From Alphaproteobacteria bacterium (GTDB lineage: Bacteria; Pseudomonadota; Alphaproteobacteria; UBA8366), in NCBI GenBank assembly GCA_018665505.1, contig JABJCS010000821.1, forward strand, positions 1 through 8,529: DNA of 8,529 bases. Reading direction: 5' to 3'. Shown here in pieces: positions 1-6,327 of this stretch. Within the stretch, counting starts at the first letter, position 1; each line of letters starts with the position of its first letter. The notes beneath the pieces are model-generated. The model searched no databases. It was not told the DNA's origin and saw only the letters and a list, made by a program, of their open reading frames with translations. The position numbers and the translations under genes were made by a program.

Positions 1-1152
1 ACCCGTTATGTGATCCGTCGTCTCCGCATAGGAAAAGGGGAAGCGGTCCGCCATATTCTCATGATCTTCATATTGCTGACCGGCGGCAGTCACACCGCAG
101 GCAAAGCGATGGTTCAACCACATCAGACCACCGCCAGAGACATGCGGCAGGACACCATCAAAGACCCGCCGACCTTCAACATCCGCGTTGAAACCTTGGT
201 GGATCATGTCGCGAATGCAGCGCCCGGTCTGCGAGCGGCCCCACGCGTAGGCTTTCTCTACGGTATCGCCGAGTGGGTTCACCTGTCCGGTAGAATCGGC
301 GCTATCGTTCTTCAAGAAACTGACAAAATCCCGCACAGCCACATGGCCTAATCCCATGACCAGCGGATCCTTGCCGGTATAGACGATCTCGTAAATCCAA
401 CCGGTCTCAAAACCTTCCGGCAGCAGGACATGAACGTCCGATGGCACTATCGCCGTCTCAGCGCGCTGATTGTCGAGCCCTACACCGCCTTCAATACGGG
501 CAAACGCCCAGCGATCGCCAGGAATATCCTCTCGTTCATCTTCCGGATAGCGCCGCCGCGTGAGGCGCGCCGTACTGGTATCGAGGGAGACTGTTGGATG
601 GCTACGTGTCGACGCCCGGCCGCTCAGCGGCATACAAGCCTGTCCTGGCGCTGTCACGATGAACTCACTGCGCACTAAGCCGGTAATCGAAGCTCCATTC
701 TCGGTCGCGACGGGCAAATCCATTGTCATTCGACCGTCACCCGGCCACAGGTCGCCCTGCCAGGCGCAATTCGCCACAACATAGCCCCGCCTCATCAAAT
801 AGCCGTTCCCCGCATGAGCGGTCGAAATCGGGTCGTTCGATGCCGGAGCATCGTTGAAAAATTGGATCGCCCGCATATTGCCGCGATTGCCATAATCGAA
901 AAATAGCCGACCGTTGGCATTTGCCATCTCGACCGGCTTGATGATCGATATATCGGCGGAGAATGTCACCAGACCGTCGCCATTGAGGGCAGCCTTATCC
1001 AGATCGACGACGTCCAACTGTCCGGAAGCCTTCGGGTCGATGGTGAAATGGGCTTGCCCGTCGAGCCGTTCATAGGCACCCACATCGCCGAAAGTCTCGC
1101 CCTCCGCGAAAGTGCGGCAACGTTGGAGATCGAGCTGGATATTATTCGTCAT
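1..1152 (-). CDS. Alpha/beta hydrolase domain protein (PF20091-like), 3' end missing
   Basis: This gene is open to the left edge; 384 codons are visible and the C-terminus is missing. The N-terminal part carries the family pattern FGDVGAYERL (residues 21-30), then IDP and a DL..A stretch, then a central DYGNRG and GYVVANCAWQGD. A serine nucleophile elbow GRSQTGR lies at residues 305-311 with Ser307 as the likely nucleophile, followed by FDGVLPHVSG. These features match the large alpha/beta hydrolase domain family (PF20091 as I remember it), whose members are usually well over 500 residues. The catalytic His and acid should lie in the missing part. Substrates of the family are poorly known; ester hydrolysis is inferred. 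The ATG start at 1152 has AAGGA eight bases upstream. No signal peptide is visible, so a cytoplasmic location is likely. It is transcribed divergently from the PcfJ-like gene. Confidence 0.85.
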   Translation of the reverse strand, partial: MTNNIQLDLQRCRTFAEGETFGDVGAYERLDGQAHFTIDPKASGQLDVVDLDKAALNGDGLVTFSADISIIKPVEMANANGRLFFDYGNRGNMRAIQFFNDAPASNDPISTAHAGNGYLMRRGYVVANCAWQGDLWPGDGRMTMDLPVATENGASITGLVRSEFIVTAPGQACMPLSGRASTRSHPTVSLDTSTARLTRRRYPEDEREDIPGDRWAFARIEGGVGLDNQRAETAIVPSDVHVLLPEGFETGWIYEIVYTGKDPLVMGLGHVAVRDFVSFLKNDSADSTGQVNPLGDTVEKAYAWGRSQTGRCIRDMIHQGFNADVEGRRVFDGVLPHVSGGGLMWLNHRFACGVTAAGQQYEDHENMADRFPFSYAETTDHITG

Positions 1153-1215
1153 CGGATGTTTCCTTGATACTGGATCGATCACGCGTCTCCCAGAGATAAG
1201 ACGGACATGCGCAAT

Positions 1216-1235
1216 TCATCGATTGATATCGATGA
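1216..1235. promoter_or_regulatory. Inverted repeat in divergent promoter region
   Basis: TCATCGAT, a 4-base spacer (TGAT) and ATCGATGA form a perfect 8-bp inverted repeat. It lies between two divergent genes, about 64 bases upstream of the hydrolase start and 51 bases upstream of the PcfJ-like start. The position and symmetry suit an operator bound by a dimeric regulator, but no regulator gene is adjacent and no family motif is recognised. Chance occurrence is possible. Confidence 0.35.
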
Positions 1236-1273
1236 TGAACCATTCTAGACCTCTTAGGGAACCGCTCAAGCGT

Positions 1274-1280
1274 AAGGAGG
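1274..1280 (+). promoter_or_regulatory. Strong ribosome binding site setting a GTG start
   Basis: AAGGAGG sits six bases before the GTG at 1287. It is a near-perfect Shine-Dalgarno sequence and decides the GTG start of the PcfJ-like gene. Confidence 0.85.
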
Positions 1281-1286
1281 CGAGAA

Positions 1287-2231
1287 GTGAAGACTCCCAA
1301 CGACTCGCCGAATTTCACCTTCTCCTTTGCCGATGGATGCCGGATCGTCCTGCTGACGAATGTCGCGGAGTATTTGCGCGAATCCGCTCTGATGCGAAAT
1401 TGCCTCAACGATCTTGATCGTTTCGCCGCCTCGGAGATTTATTCGTTCCGTGACGCAACGGACCAGCCCCATGCAAATATCGAAATTCGGGACGGTTTAT
1501 TGATCCAGATCGGCGGTCCTGAAAACGGCGGCGTGGCCGCGCGATACCATCCGCACTTGCATTCATTCTTGGCCGAAAGCGGTATACCGAAATCGGATAT
1601 AACCGCGCGCCTCGGCTTTATTGAATTCGATGGTAGAGCGTTCCCAAACCTCGAAGAATGCGTTGAGGCATTTGCCGGCTGGGCAGAGATCGAGACCACT
1701 CCACAAGACCTTCCCTTTATGCGCCACTCCACAATCCGGGAATTTTTAAACATCTTTGCAAGGCACGGACGGTCGGCAAAAGAGCCCACACGTGACATCG
1801 TGCAATCGTTGTTCACACCGCCACTCAATGCTTGGCGTGTAAGGGCCGAGACGGCAGTTTACCTGCCCGGTGACATTCAGATACAGCGACCACAATTAGC
1901 GTCGGCCCTTTATCATCTTACTCGATATGGCGCGGTTCCGAGAGCCGCGCACGATAACGTTTTCCGCAACGCCATTTTGGAGATTACAGCGCGCGCCATT
2001 CGGGAGCCCCGGGTGGTTTACGACCTCTCGGCCGAGAATAAAATTCTAACGCCGGAGATTTTCGCCGATCTGTTGGCGGCAACAGCGACCACGGAAGCCT
2101 ACGATCAGGCGCGCGATATCACTCGGACTATAAAGTTGCAGGCCGTACTATCAGCGCAAGAGAATTTACCGAACGACGAAGCTTATTCCGTCCTCGCGGA
2201 TCGACTGACGCACGACCCGTTGACACTTTAG
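1287..2231 (+). CDS. PcfJ-like domain protein of unknown function
   Basis: A 314-residue soluble protein with no membrane segment or signal peptide. Residues 35-95 resemble the core of PcfJ-like proteins (named after an enterococcal conjugative-plasmid gene): LMRNCL with Cys39, then YSFRD (52-56), a Pro61...IEIR strand (65-68), and a Q-x-G-x(3)-N element (Gln74, Gly76, Asn80). In that family the pattern is roughly a Met/Cys turn, a strand ending in arginine, a P...T/N-x-E-I strand and QxxGxxN. Spacing here fits, though the fit was judged by eye. The remaining 220 residues are mixed alpha/beta with no motif I recognise. The function of PcfJ-like domains is not established. The GTG start is supported by AAGGAGG six bases upstream. 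The gene converges on the response regulator with three bases between stop codons, so there is no room for separate terminators. Confidence 0.6.
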   Translation: MKTPNDSPNFTFSFADGCRIVLLTNVAEYLRESALMRNCLNDLDRFAASEIYSFRDATDQPHANIEIRDGLLIQIGGPENGGVAARYHPHLHSFLAESGIPKSDITARLGFIEFDGRAFPNLEECVEAFAGWAEIETTPQDLPFMRHSTIREFLNIFARHGRSAKEPTRDIVQSLFTPPLNAWRVRAETAVYLPGDIQIQRPQLASALYHLTRYGAVPRAAHDNVFRNAILEITARAIREPRVVYDLSAENKILTPEIFADLLAATATTEAYDQARDITRTIKLQAVLSAQENLPNDEAYSVLADRLTHDPLTL

Positions 2232-2234
2232 GGG

Positions 2235-2660
2235 TCAGGCGTCCGCCTTGCTGTCGATGATTTGCTTGGCCAATGCCGAGACTTTCTTCGAGAAATCGCC
2301 GTATGTGAACGGTTTGGCGACATAAAGCGTCACGCCGCTTTCCACCGCGGCCGCGACAGCCTCACCGGTAACTTTGACCGTGAGCATCATGAACAAGGTT
2401 TCCGAACCGAATTGCCGCATCTTCTGCAACAACTCGAGCCCATCCATCCTTGGCATCAGCCAATCGCTGATCACCAGATCATAGTCGAGTTCGCTCCGGC
2501 TCAACCGCTGCCAAGCCATCTCGCCGTTCTCTGCCAGGTGCACACGCACAATCCCGAGATCGCGCAATATCTCTTGGATGAGGTCACGAATCTCCTCTTC
2601 GTCGTCAACGACGAGCACACGGAGCTTTTCGAATTCTTCGAGGAGTTGTGGATCGGACAT
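2235..2660 (-). CDS. Stand-alone CheY-like response regulator receiver protein
   Basis: A 141-residue protein made of a single REC domain with no output domain. Acidic pocket residues Asp19 and Asp20 (VVDDEEE), phospho-acceptor Asp66 in SDWLMPRMDG, Thr94 (LT) and Lys116-Pro117 (AKPF) are all present, with aromatic Tyr113 in the CheY switch position. The DW-x-MP context resembles CheY-type chemotaxis receivers, but no chemotaxis gene is nearby, so the output could be motility, a phosphorelay or protein-protein control. No histidine kinase is in the window. The N-terminus has a short acidic helix (about 12 residues) before the first strand. No Shine-Dalgarno sequence precedes the ATG; see the promoter entry for a possible leaderless transcript. 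It lies 49 bases downstream of the transporter gene on the same strand. Confidence 0.92.
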   Translation of the reverse strand: MSDPQLLEEFEKLRVLVVDDEEEIRDLIQEILRDLGIVRVHLAENGEMAWQRLSRSELDYDLVISDWLMPRMDGLELLQKMRQFGSETLFMMLTVKVTGEAVAAAVESGVTLYVAKPFTYGDFSKKVSALAKQIIDSKADA

Positions 2661-2665
2661 GTTTC

Positions 2666-2695
2666 AAAATACTTATTGGACAGGACGAGAGTCAA
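2666..2695 (-). promoter_or_regulatory. Possible promoter giving a leaderless response-regulator mRNA
   Basis: Read on the minus strand, TTGACT (2695-2690) and TATTTT (2671-2666) are separated by 18 bases. They match the sigma-70 boxes TTGACA at 5/6 and TATAAT at 4/6. Only GAAAC separates the -10 box from the ATG at 2660, so transcription would begin at or within a base or two of the start codon. The lack of a Shine-Dalgarno sequence agrees with this. It is a by-eye match. Confidence 0.4.
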
Positions 2696-2709
2696 CGTCC
2701 CGACGGCGA

Positions 2710-3591
2710 TTAACTCTTCGTCCGGCGCATCTCTTGGCGAATGTTGTAATAGTTGCCGCCGAAGATCAGCAACGCACCCACAAATACGGTCCATTCGAGC
2801 GCTTCTTGGTAAAGATAGAAACCGACAACCGCGATCAACGGAAGCCGCATGAATTGTATGGGGATGACGACCGTCGCATCCGCATGACGAAACGCGTGCG
2901 CCTCACAATAATGCGCCGACAATCCCGTTAATCCGACAATCAGCAGGTAAAACCACTCGATTCCCTGAGGCGTAACCCAGACAAACAACGCTGGAATCAA
3001 CCCCATGGGCAATTGCACGAGGCACATGAAGAACAGCACTGCGAGCGGCGCATCGGTAGTCACGAGCTTTTTCGTACAGGTAATCGCCGAACCGAAGAAG
3101 AACGCCGCCGCGAGAACCACAAGCGCACCGCTATGCAGGATGTCCGGCCCCGGCGGCGCAATAAGCAGAATTCCGGCAAAACCGAAGCTGATCGCGATCA
3201 GCCGGCCCAAAGTCATTCGTTCGCCCAAGAATAGAACCGCCAGGATCGCAACCCAGATCGGAATGGTGAACTCGATGGCGAAGACTTTCGCGAGTGGTAA
3301 CAGCGACAGACCATACATCCATGTCGACTGTCCGCCAAAATGAACGATGTTGCGGCCAATTTGAAGCTTCAGCTGTTGGGTTCGAATGAGATGCCATCCG
3401 AACTTCCAGGCCACGAGCAGGACAATCGTCAGGCCGATAATGCTCCGCATCGCGAGCATCTCGAATGTATTTATGCCCGCCGTATGCAATTCACGAATTG
3501 CAATCGCCATGAAGACGAAGGACATAAGTGTCCCCATCATCCAGAGCGCTGCTTTCCATATCGAGGGATTGGTAACCGGAGCGATGGCCAT
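2710..3591 (-). CDS. EamA/DMT-family inner-membrane transporter
   Basis: About 293 residues from the ATG at 3591, rich in hydrophobic stretches that can be read as ten transmembrane helices in two EamA repeats. Repeat one ends with the family-typical GER-x-T-x(3)-IA..FG..GILLI. Repeat two begins near residue 155 (SGALVVLAAAFFFG) and ends with QEALEWTVFVGALLIFGG, followed by a short basic cytoplasmic tail (RQEMRRTKS). Length and topology fit the drug/metabolite transporter superfamily, which includes exporters of amino acids and other small metabolites; the substrate cannot be told from sequence. A GTG at 3609 in frame would add six residues but has no ribosome binding site, whereas GGTGAGG lies about 12 bases before the ATG, with a small AGGCT-AAA-AGCCT hairpin between; the start is therefore uncertain. 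It is divergent from ghrA and may be co-transcribed with the downstream response regulator. Confidence 0.88.
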   Translation of the reverse strand: MAIAPVTNPSIWKAALWMMGTLMSFVFMAIAIRELHTAGINTFEMLAMRSIIGLTIVLLVAWKFGWHLIRTQQLKLQIGRNIVHFGGQSTWMYGLSLLPLAKVFAIEFTIPIWVAILAVLFLGERMTLGRLIAISFGFAGILLIAPPGPDILHSGALVVLAAAFFFGSAITCTKKLVTTDAPLAVLFFMCLVQLPMGLIPALFVWVTPQGIEWFYLLIVGLTGLSAHYCEAHAFRHADATVVIPIQFMRLPLIAVVGFYLYQEALEWTVFVGALLIFGGNYYNIRQEMRRTKS

Positions 3592-3717
3592 ACAGGCTTT
3601 TAGCCTCACCGGTGCGGGCTGTCACGTCGCGCCTGTACTCAATGCGGGCGAATTCATCTTGGCCGCTTGGAACCTTGGGCAAATAGACTAGCCTCGCTGT
3701 TACGTAAATCAGACGAT

Positions 3718-3722
3718 GGAGG
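3718..3722 (+). promoter_or_regulatory. Ribosome binding site deciding a TTG start
   Basis: GGAGG lies nine bases before the TTG at 3732. An ATG at 3716 overlaps it but is in another frame, so TTG is the best start for the dehydrogenase. Confidence 0.7.
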
Positions 3723-3731
3723 TCTTCGGTT

Positions 3732-4667
3732 TTGTCAGCCCTGCTCTATTATTCCGAACAAGATCCCGCCGAATTGTGGTCGGAGGAATTGCGGAAGGCC
3801 CTGCCCAAAAATATCGACGTCCGTCTTTACCCCGAATTGGGCAATGCCGAGGATATTGAATTCGCGCTCTGTTGGCAGCCGAAGCGCGGTATGTTGGCTG
3901 GATTACCGAACTTGAAACTTATTTTCTCCATGGCCGCGGGATTCGACCATGTCCTTCAGGACCCGCAACGACCACCCAATGTTCCTATCGTCAGGATTAT
4001 TGACAACACGCTATCGACCATGATGTCGGAATTCGCCGCATACGCGGTCCTCGGATTTCATCGATACATGCCTGAGTTTCACACCGGCCAACGGAATAAG
4101 GTGTGGGGGCGAAGGTGGCCACGGTACACACCAGAGACCCATATCGGCGTGCTTGGTATCGGCGCCATCGGTGCTGATGTCGCCCGGAAACTCTTAGCGC
4201 TCGGCTTTCAGGTGCACGGCTGGAGCCGAACCGAGAAATCCTTGGATGGCGTCACCTGCCATACGGGCGAGAGCGGCCTGTTCGAGATGTTGCCGCAATG
4301 CCACCAGATCGTCAGCGTGATACCCCTGACGGCGGAGACCAAAGGTATTATCAACAAGCGGACATTGGCGGCACTACCGCAAGGAGCCTACATCACAAAT
4401 ATTGGACGAGGTGGCCATGTCGTGGATGAAGACTTGCTTGCGGCCCTTAAATCCGGACACATCGCGGGCGCGTTTCTCGATGTTTTCAATGAAGAACCCT
4501 TGCCCACAGACCACCCTTATTGGGACCACCCCAACGTCATCATGACGCCCCATATCGCCGGCGAAATAGTGCCCCGGTCCTGCGCTCATTCAATTGCCGC
4601 CAATATCGAGCGATATCGCAGGGGCGAGCAAGTGCACGGCATCGCCGATCTTGACCGAGGATACTGA
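3732..4667 (+). CDS. ghrA: GhrA-type glyoxylate/hydroxypyruvate reductase
   Basis: A 311-residue D-isomer-specific 2-hydroxyacid dehydrogenase, nearly the length of E. coli GhrA (312). The N-terminal substrate domain has the GhrA-like FSMAAGFDHVL (65-75). The Rossmann motif is GIGAIG (142-147), followed by WSRT (164-167), whose Arg166 favours NADPH. The catalytic triad of the family is present: Arg226 in NIGRGG, Glu255 in FNEEPLP and His274 in TPHIAG. The C-terminus DLDRGY closely resembles the GhrA ending. The family reduces glyoxylate to glycolate and hydroxypyruvate to glycerate in the cytoplasm; related enzymes accept other 2-oxo acids, so the physiological substrate may differ. Translation starts at TTG with GGAGG upstream. 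The DUF4392 gene starts three bases after the stop, which indicates an operon and probable translational coupling. Confidence 0.9.
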   Translation: MSALLYYSEQDPAELWSEELRKALPKNIDVRLYPELGNAEDIEFALCWQPKRGMLAGLPNLKLIFSMAAGFDHVLQDPQRPPNVPIVRIIDNTLSTMMSEFAAYAVLGFHRYMPEFHTGQRNKVWGRRWPRYTPETHIGVLGIGAIGADVARKLLALGFQVHGWSRTEKSLDGVTCHTGESGLFEMLPQCHQIVSVIPLTAETKGIINKRTLAALPQGAYITNIGRGGHVVDEDLLAALKSGHIAGAFLDVFNEEPLPTDHPYWDHPNVIMTPHIAGEIVPRSCAHSIAANIERYRRGEQVHGIADLDRGY

Positions 4668-4670
4668 CCT

Positions 4671-5657
4671 ATGACCAACCACAGTGCGCTATTTGATTTG
4701 ATCGACCGCATCGTTTGCCTAGATGTTGGCGGCAGAGGTGTCTCTGGCCTGTTCGAACCAGCCCGCGCCTTGGTAGACGGTCCACTTGCATATACGGCGG
4801 CGAAGCATCTTAACGGTTTGGAGGCGGGCGATAGCGTTTTCATCGTCACGGGATCACTGACACGCGCAGGTGTATCGCCCGATATCGCGGAGAATGACGG
4901 TCCCATCGGCTCCGCCGTCCTCGCACGCGCGCTCAGCAAAGGTTTTAACGCCATTCCGGTTATTATCGTCGACGCTTCCATTCGTGAACGTGTCGCTCGG
5001 ATGGTGGAGTTCGCGGGCCTGAATGTCGTCTCGCACGAACAAGCCCACACCGCCACCTCGTTGCCCCGCTTTACCGGCGTCGCGGTCATGGAGAACGGTG
5101 CCATTGAAGACGATGCTGCTCGCGCCGCCGCGAAAGCGCTTTTGAGCACATATTCACCGAAAGCAGTCATCGCTTGCGAGCGTGCCGGGCTTTCCGCCGA
5201 CGGCACCTATCGCAACGCACTCGGCCAGGACTATAGCGCCGGGCGCGAAAAACTTGATTACATCGTCGAATACGCACAAGACCAAGACATTCCGACAATT
5301 GGGATCGGTGACGGCGGTAATGAAATCGGCATGGGTGCGGTCAAAGCCGCCGTCGCGGAACATATCCCCCATGGGGAAGTGCTCTGCGCGGAAATGGCGA
5401 CGGATGTGCTCTTGCCGGCCGGTGTCTCCAATTGGGGTTGCTATGCCATCGCCGCAGCGCTTGCGATCCTACGGAACAACCCGGCACTTGCACACACGCC
5501 CGAAGCCGAGCGCAGGCTACTCGATTTCTCCCCCTCTACCGGGCTTGTGGACGGCATGTCTGGTATGCTGGATGCGACTGCCGACGGCATGCATCCCGAC
5601 GTTCACGCGAGTATTGTCGAGCTTCTTGCCCAAACAGTGCGGAAGGCGCTCACATAA
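4671..5657 (+). CDS. DUF4392 / D-glutamate cyclase C-terminal domain protein
   Basis: A 328-residue protein that is essentially one DUF4392 (PF14336) domain. Recognisable elements are TGSLTRAGVSP (60-70) with DGPIGS (76-81), the CERAG...DGTYRNALGQD block (169-187) and GIGDGGNEIGMG (211-222), all hallmarks of the family. The mammalian homologue DGLUCY is a mitochondrial D-glutamate cyclase that turns D-glutamate into 5-oxo-D-proline; the bacterial stand-alone domain is often assumed to do the same, but this is not shown for this protein. No signal peptide is visible. The ATG has GAGGA (4657-4661) nine bases upstream, inside the end of ghrA, and lies three bases after the ghrA stop. Coupling to a 2-hydroxyacid dehydrogenase suggests a shared small-acid pathway, perhaps D-glutamate or a derived 2-oxo acid; that is inference. 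Confidence 0.85.
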   Translation: MTNHSALFDLIDRIVCLDVGGRGVSGLFEPARALVDGPLAYTAAKHLNGLEAGDSVFIVTGSLTRAGVSPDIAENDGPIGSAVLARALSKGFNAIPVIIVDASIRERVARMVEFAGLNVVSHEQAHTATSLPRFTGVAVMENGAIEDDAARAAAKALLSTYSPKAVIACERAGLSADGTYRNALGQDYSAGREKLDYIVEYAQDQDIPTIGIGDGGNEIGMGAVKAAVAEHIPHGEVLCAEMATDVLLPAGVSNWGCYAIAAALAILRNNPALAHTPEAERRLLDFSPSTGLVDGMSGMLDATADGMHPDVHASIVELLAQTVRKALT

Positions 5658-5705
5658 AGTTTCGTTGCAGGGCGCCGGACTTCGCATTACTTCACAATTC
5701 ACAAC

Positions 5706-5723
5706 CGTGCCCGCGTGGGCACG
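5706..5723 (+). other. Perfect hairpin in the leader of the selenoprotein gene
   Basis: CGTGCCC and GGGCACG form a 7-bp perfect stem around a GCGT loop. The hairpin ends 11 bases before the ribosome binding site (ACGAGG, 5735-5740). It is followed by an A-rich stretch and not by a T-run, so it is not a typical intrinsic terminator on the plus strand, and on the minus strand the T-run precedes the stem. It could be a leader structure, an operator or an RNA-stability element. Confidence 0.4.
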
Positions 5724-5745
5724 ACAAAAAACAAACGAGGCACCA

Positions 5746-6219
5746 ATGGGTAAAAAACTTTACGCGGGCGATATCTTTCCAGATCTGACGGTGAACGTCG
5801 CCGGTGGTGGATCCTTCGACCTGAAAAGCAATCTTGAGGCTAATTACAACATCGTCCTTTTCTATCGAGGGCACTGGTGACCCTACTGTCGCCGGCAGTT
5901 AGCCGGCTATGAAGCAAAGAAAGAAGCCCTCGCGGCCACGGGCGCGAAAGTCGTCCTAGCGGGCAGTGTCGACGGAGCCGACAAGATTCCGGAACTCCAA
6001 GCCGACCTCAGTTATCCTGTGGCTATCGACATGACGCGGGAACAAGGCGAATCGTTCGGCGCATGGTGGGATGAAGGACGAGAAATCATCCAACCGTCCG
6101 AATTCATTCTCCGAAAAGACGGTAGCGTCATCTCGGCGACCTACAGTTCGGGCCCGATCGGGCGCGTAGAGCCGGAAGATGCGGTGAAACTAATCACGCT
6201 CTACACATCGCGCGATTAA
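5746..6219 (+). CDS. Selenoprotein: peroxiredoxin-like / thioredoxin-fold oxidoreductase with UxxC site
   Basis: Read through one in-frame TGA (5878-5880), this gene encodes 157 residues. Before the TGA is an AhpC/TSA-like start (GDIFPDL, then VLFYRGHW); after it comes PYCRRQLAGYEA, the usual continuation of the peroxiredoxin-like family whose active site reads YRG-x-W-C-P-[YF]-C. The TGA replaces the first cysteine, giving Sec45-Pro-Tyr-Cys48. The downstream part keeps the thioredoxin fold: LAGSVD, YPVAIDMT, PSEFILRKDGSVISATYS. The protein probably reduces peroxides or disulfides in the cytoplasm, with selenium as the catalytic nucleophile and Cys48 resolving it; the substrate is unknown. 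The ATG at 5746 has ACGAGG five bases upstream. A SECIS-like hairpin follows the TGA. The gene sits 88 bases after the DUF4392 gene and is closed by a terminator. Ordinary gene callers would split it at the TGA and miss it. A nonsense mutation is much less likely given exact placement at the catalytic residue and an intact frame afterwards. Confidence 0.88.
5878..5880 (+). other. Selenocysteine codon (recoded TGA)
   Basis: In-frame TGA at residue 45 of the peroxiredoxin-like protein, between Trp44 and Pro46-Tyr47-Cys48. It occupies the position of the conserved first cysteine of the CxxC site. Recoding requires SelA, SelB, SelD and tRNA-Sec, none of which is in the window. Confidence 0.87.
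5891..5907 (+). promoter_or_regulatory. Bacterial SECIS-like hairpin
   Basis: GCCGGC, loop AGTTA, GCCGGC: a 17-nt hairpin with a perfect 6-bp stem starting 10 nt after the TGA. The apical loop starts 17 nt after the TGA and has G at its second position followed by U. Known bacterial SECIS elements have a small hairpin about 11 nt after UGA with a G (and often GU) early in the loop; the E. coli fdhF element is also a 17-nt hairpin. The bulged U of the E. coli stem is absent. The hairpin is inside the coding frame (Arg-Arg-Gln-Leu-Ala-Gly). Confidence 0.75.
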
Positions 6220-6263
6220 GCACCGCAGGCGTCTTGGCAGGGCGCAGATAAATCACTACATAC

Positions 6264-6300
6264 CGGGGGCCCCTCATTGAGCGGGCCCCCGATTGATTTT
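6264..6300 (+). terminator. Rho-independent terminator after the selenoprotein gene
   Basis: CGGGGGCCC (6264-6272) pairs perfectly with GGGCCCCCG (6283-6291), and CTC/GAG (6273-6275/6279-6281) extends the stem with one bulged C and an ATT loop. The stem is followed by ATTGATTTT, a modest T-rich tail. It begins 44 bases after the selenoprotein stop and probably ends the transcription unit that starts at ghrA. It lies wholly before the next gene's likely start. Confidence 0.75.
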
Positions 6301-6317
6301 GATCTACCGCGCGCGCC

Positions 6318-6322
6318 AGGAG
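6318..6322 (+). promoter_or_regulatory. Ribosome binding site deciding the hydrolase start
   Basis: AGGAG lies five bases before the ATG at 6328. The same frame is open back to a TTG at 6277, but that codon is inside the terminator hairpin and has no ribosome binding site, so the ATG is preferred. Confidence 0.8.
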
Positions 6323-6327
6323 TCCGC

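Noticed and set aside
2262..2852. Plus-strand open frame of 196 codons
   Set aside because: It lies opposite the response regulator and the end of the transporter gene, both of which have clear family motifs; its translation resembles no known domain.
3658..3700. Possible sigma-70 promoter for ghrA
   Set aside because: TTGG-type -35 and TAGACT -10 candidates are spaced 18-19 bases apart with weak matches; several registers are equally poor, so none is claimed.
4586..5206. Minus-strand open frame of 206 codons
   Set aside because: It is antisense to ghrA and the DUF4392 gene and has a low-complexity Ser/Ala/Arg-rich translation typical of a shadow frame.
5706..5723. Hairpin as an intrinsic terminator of the DUF4392 gene
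   Set aside because: It is followed by an A-rich tract on the plus strand and has no T-run after the stem on either strand.
5182..5880. Plus-strand open frame of 232 codons ending at the TGA at 5878-5880
   Set aside because: Most of it overlaps the DUF4392 gene in another frame. Only its last 45 codons, from the ATG at 5746, are real, and they are the N-terminus of the selenoprotein.
5878..5880. TGA as a nonsense mutation making the peroxiredoxin-like gene a pseudogene
   Set aside because: The codon sits exactly at the catalytic cysteine, the frame after it is intact and family-like to the stop, and a SECIS-like hairpin follows at the right distance.
6277..6327. N-terminal extension of the alpha/beta hydrolase from a TTG at 6277
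   Set aside because: The TTG is inside the terminator hairpin and lacks a ribosome binding site; the ATG at 6328 has AGGAG five bases upstream and begins just before the conserved domain.
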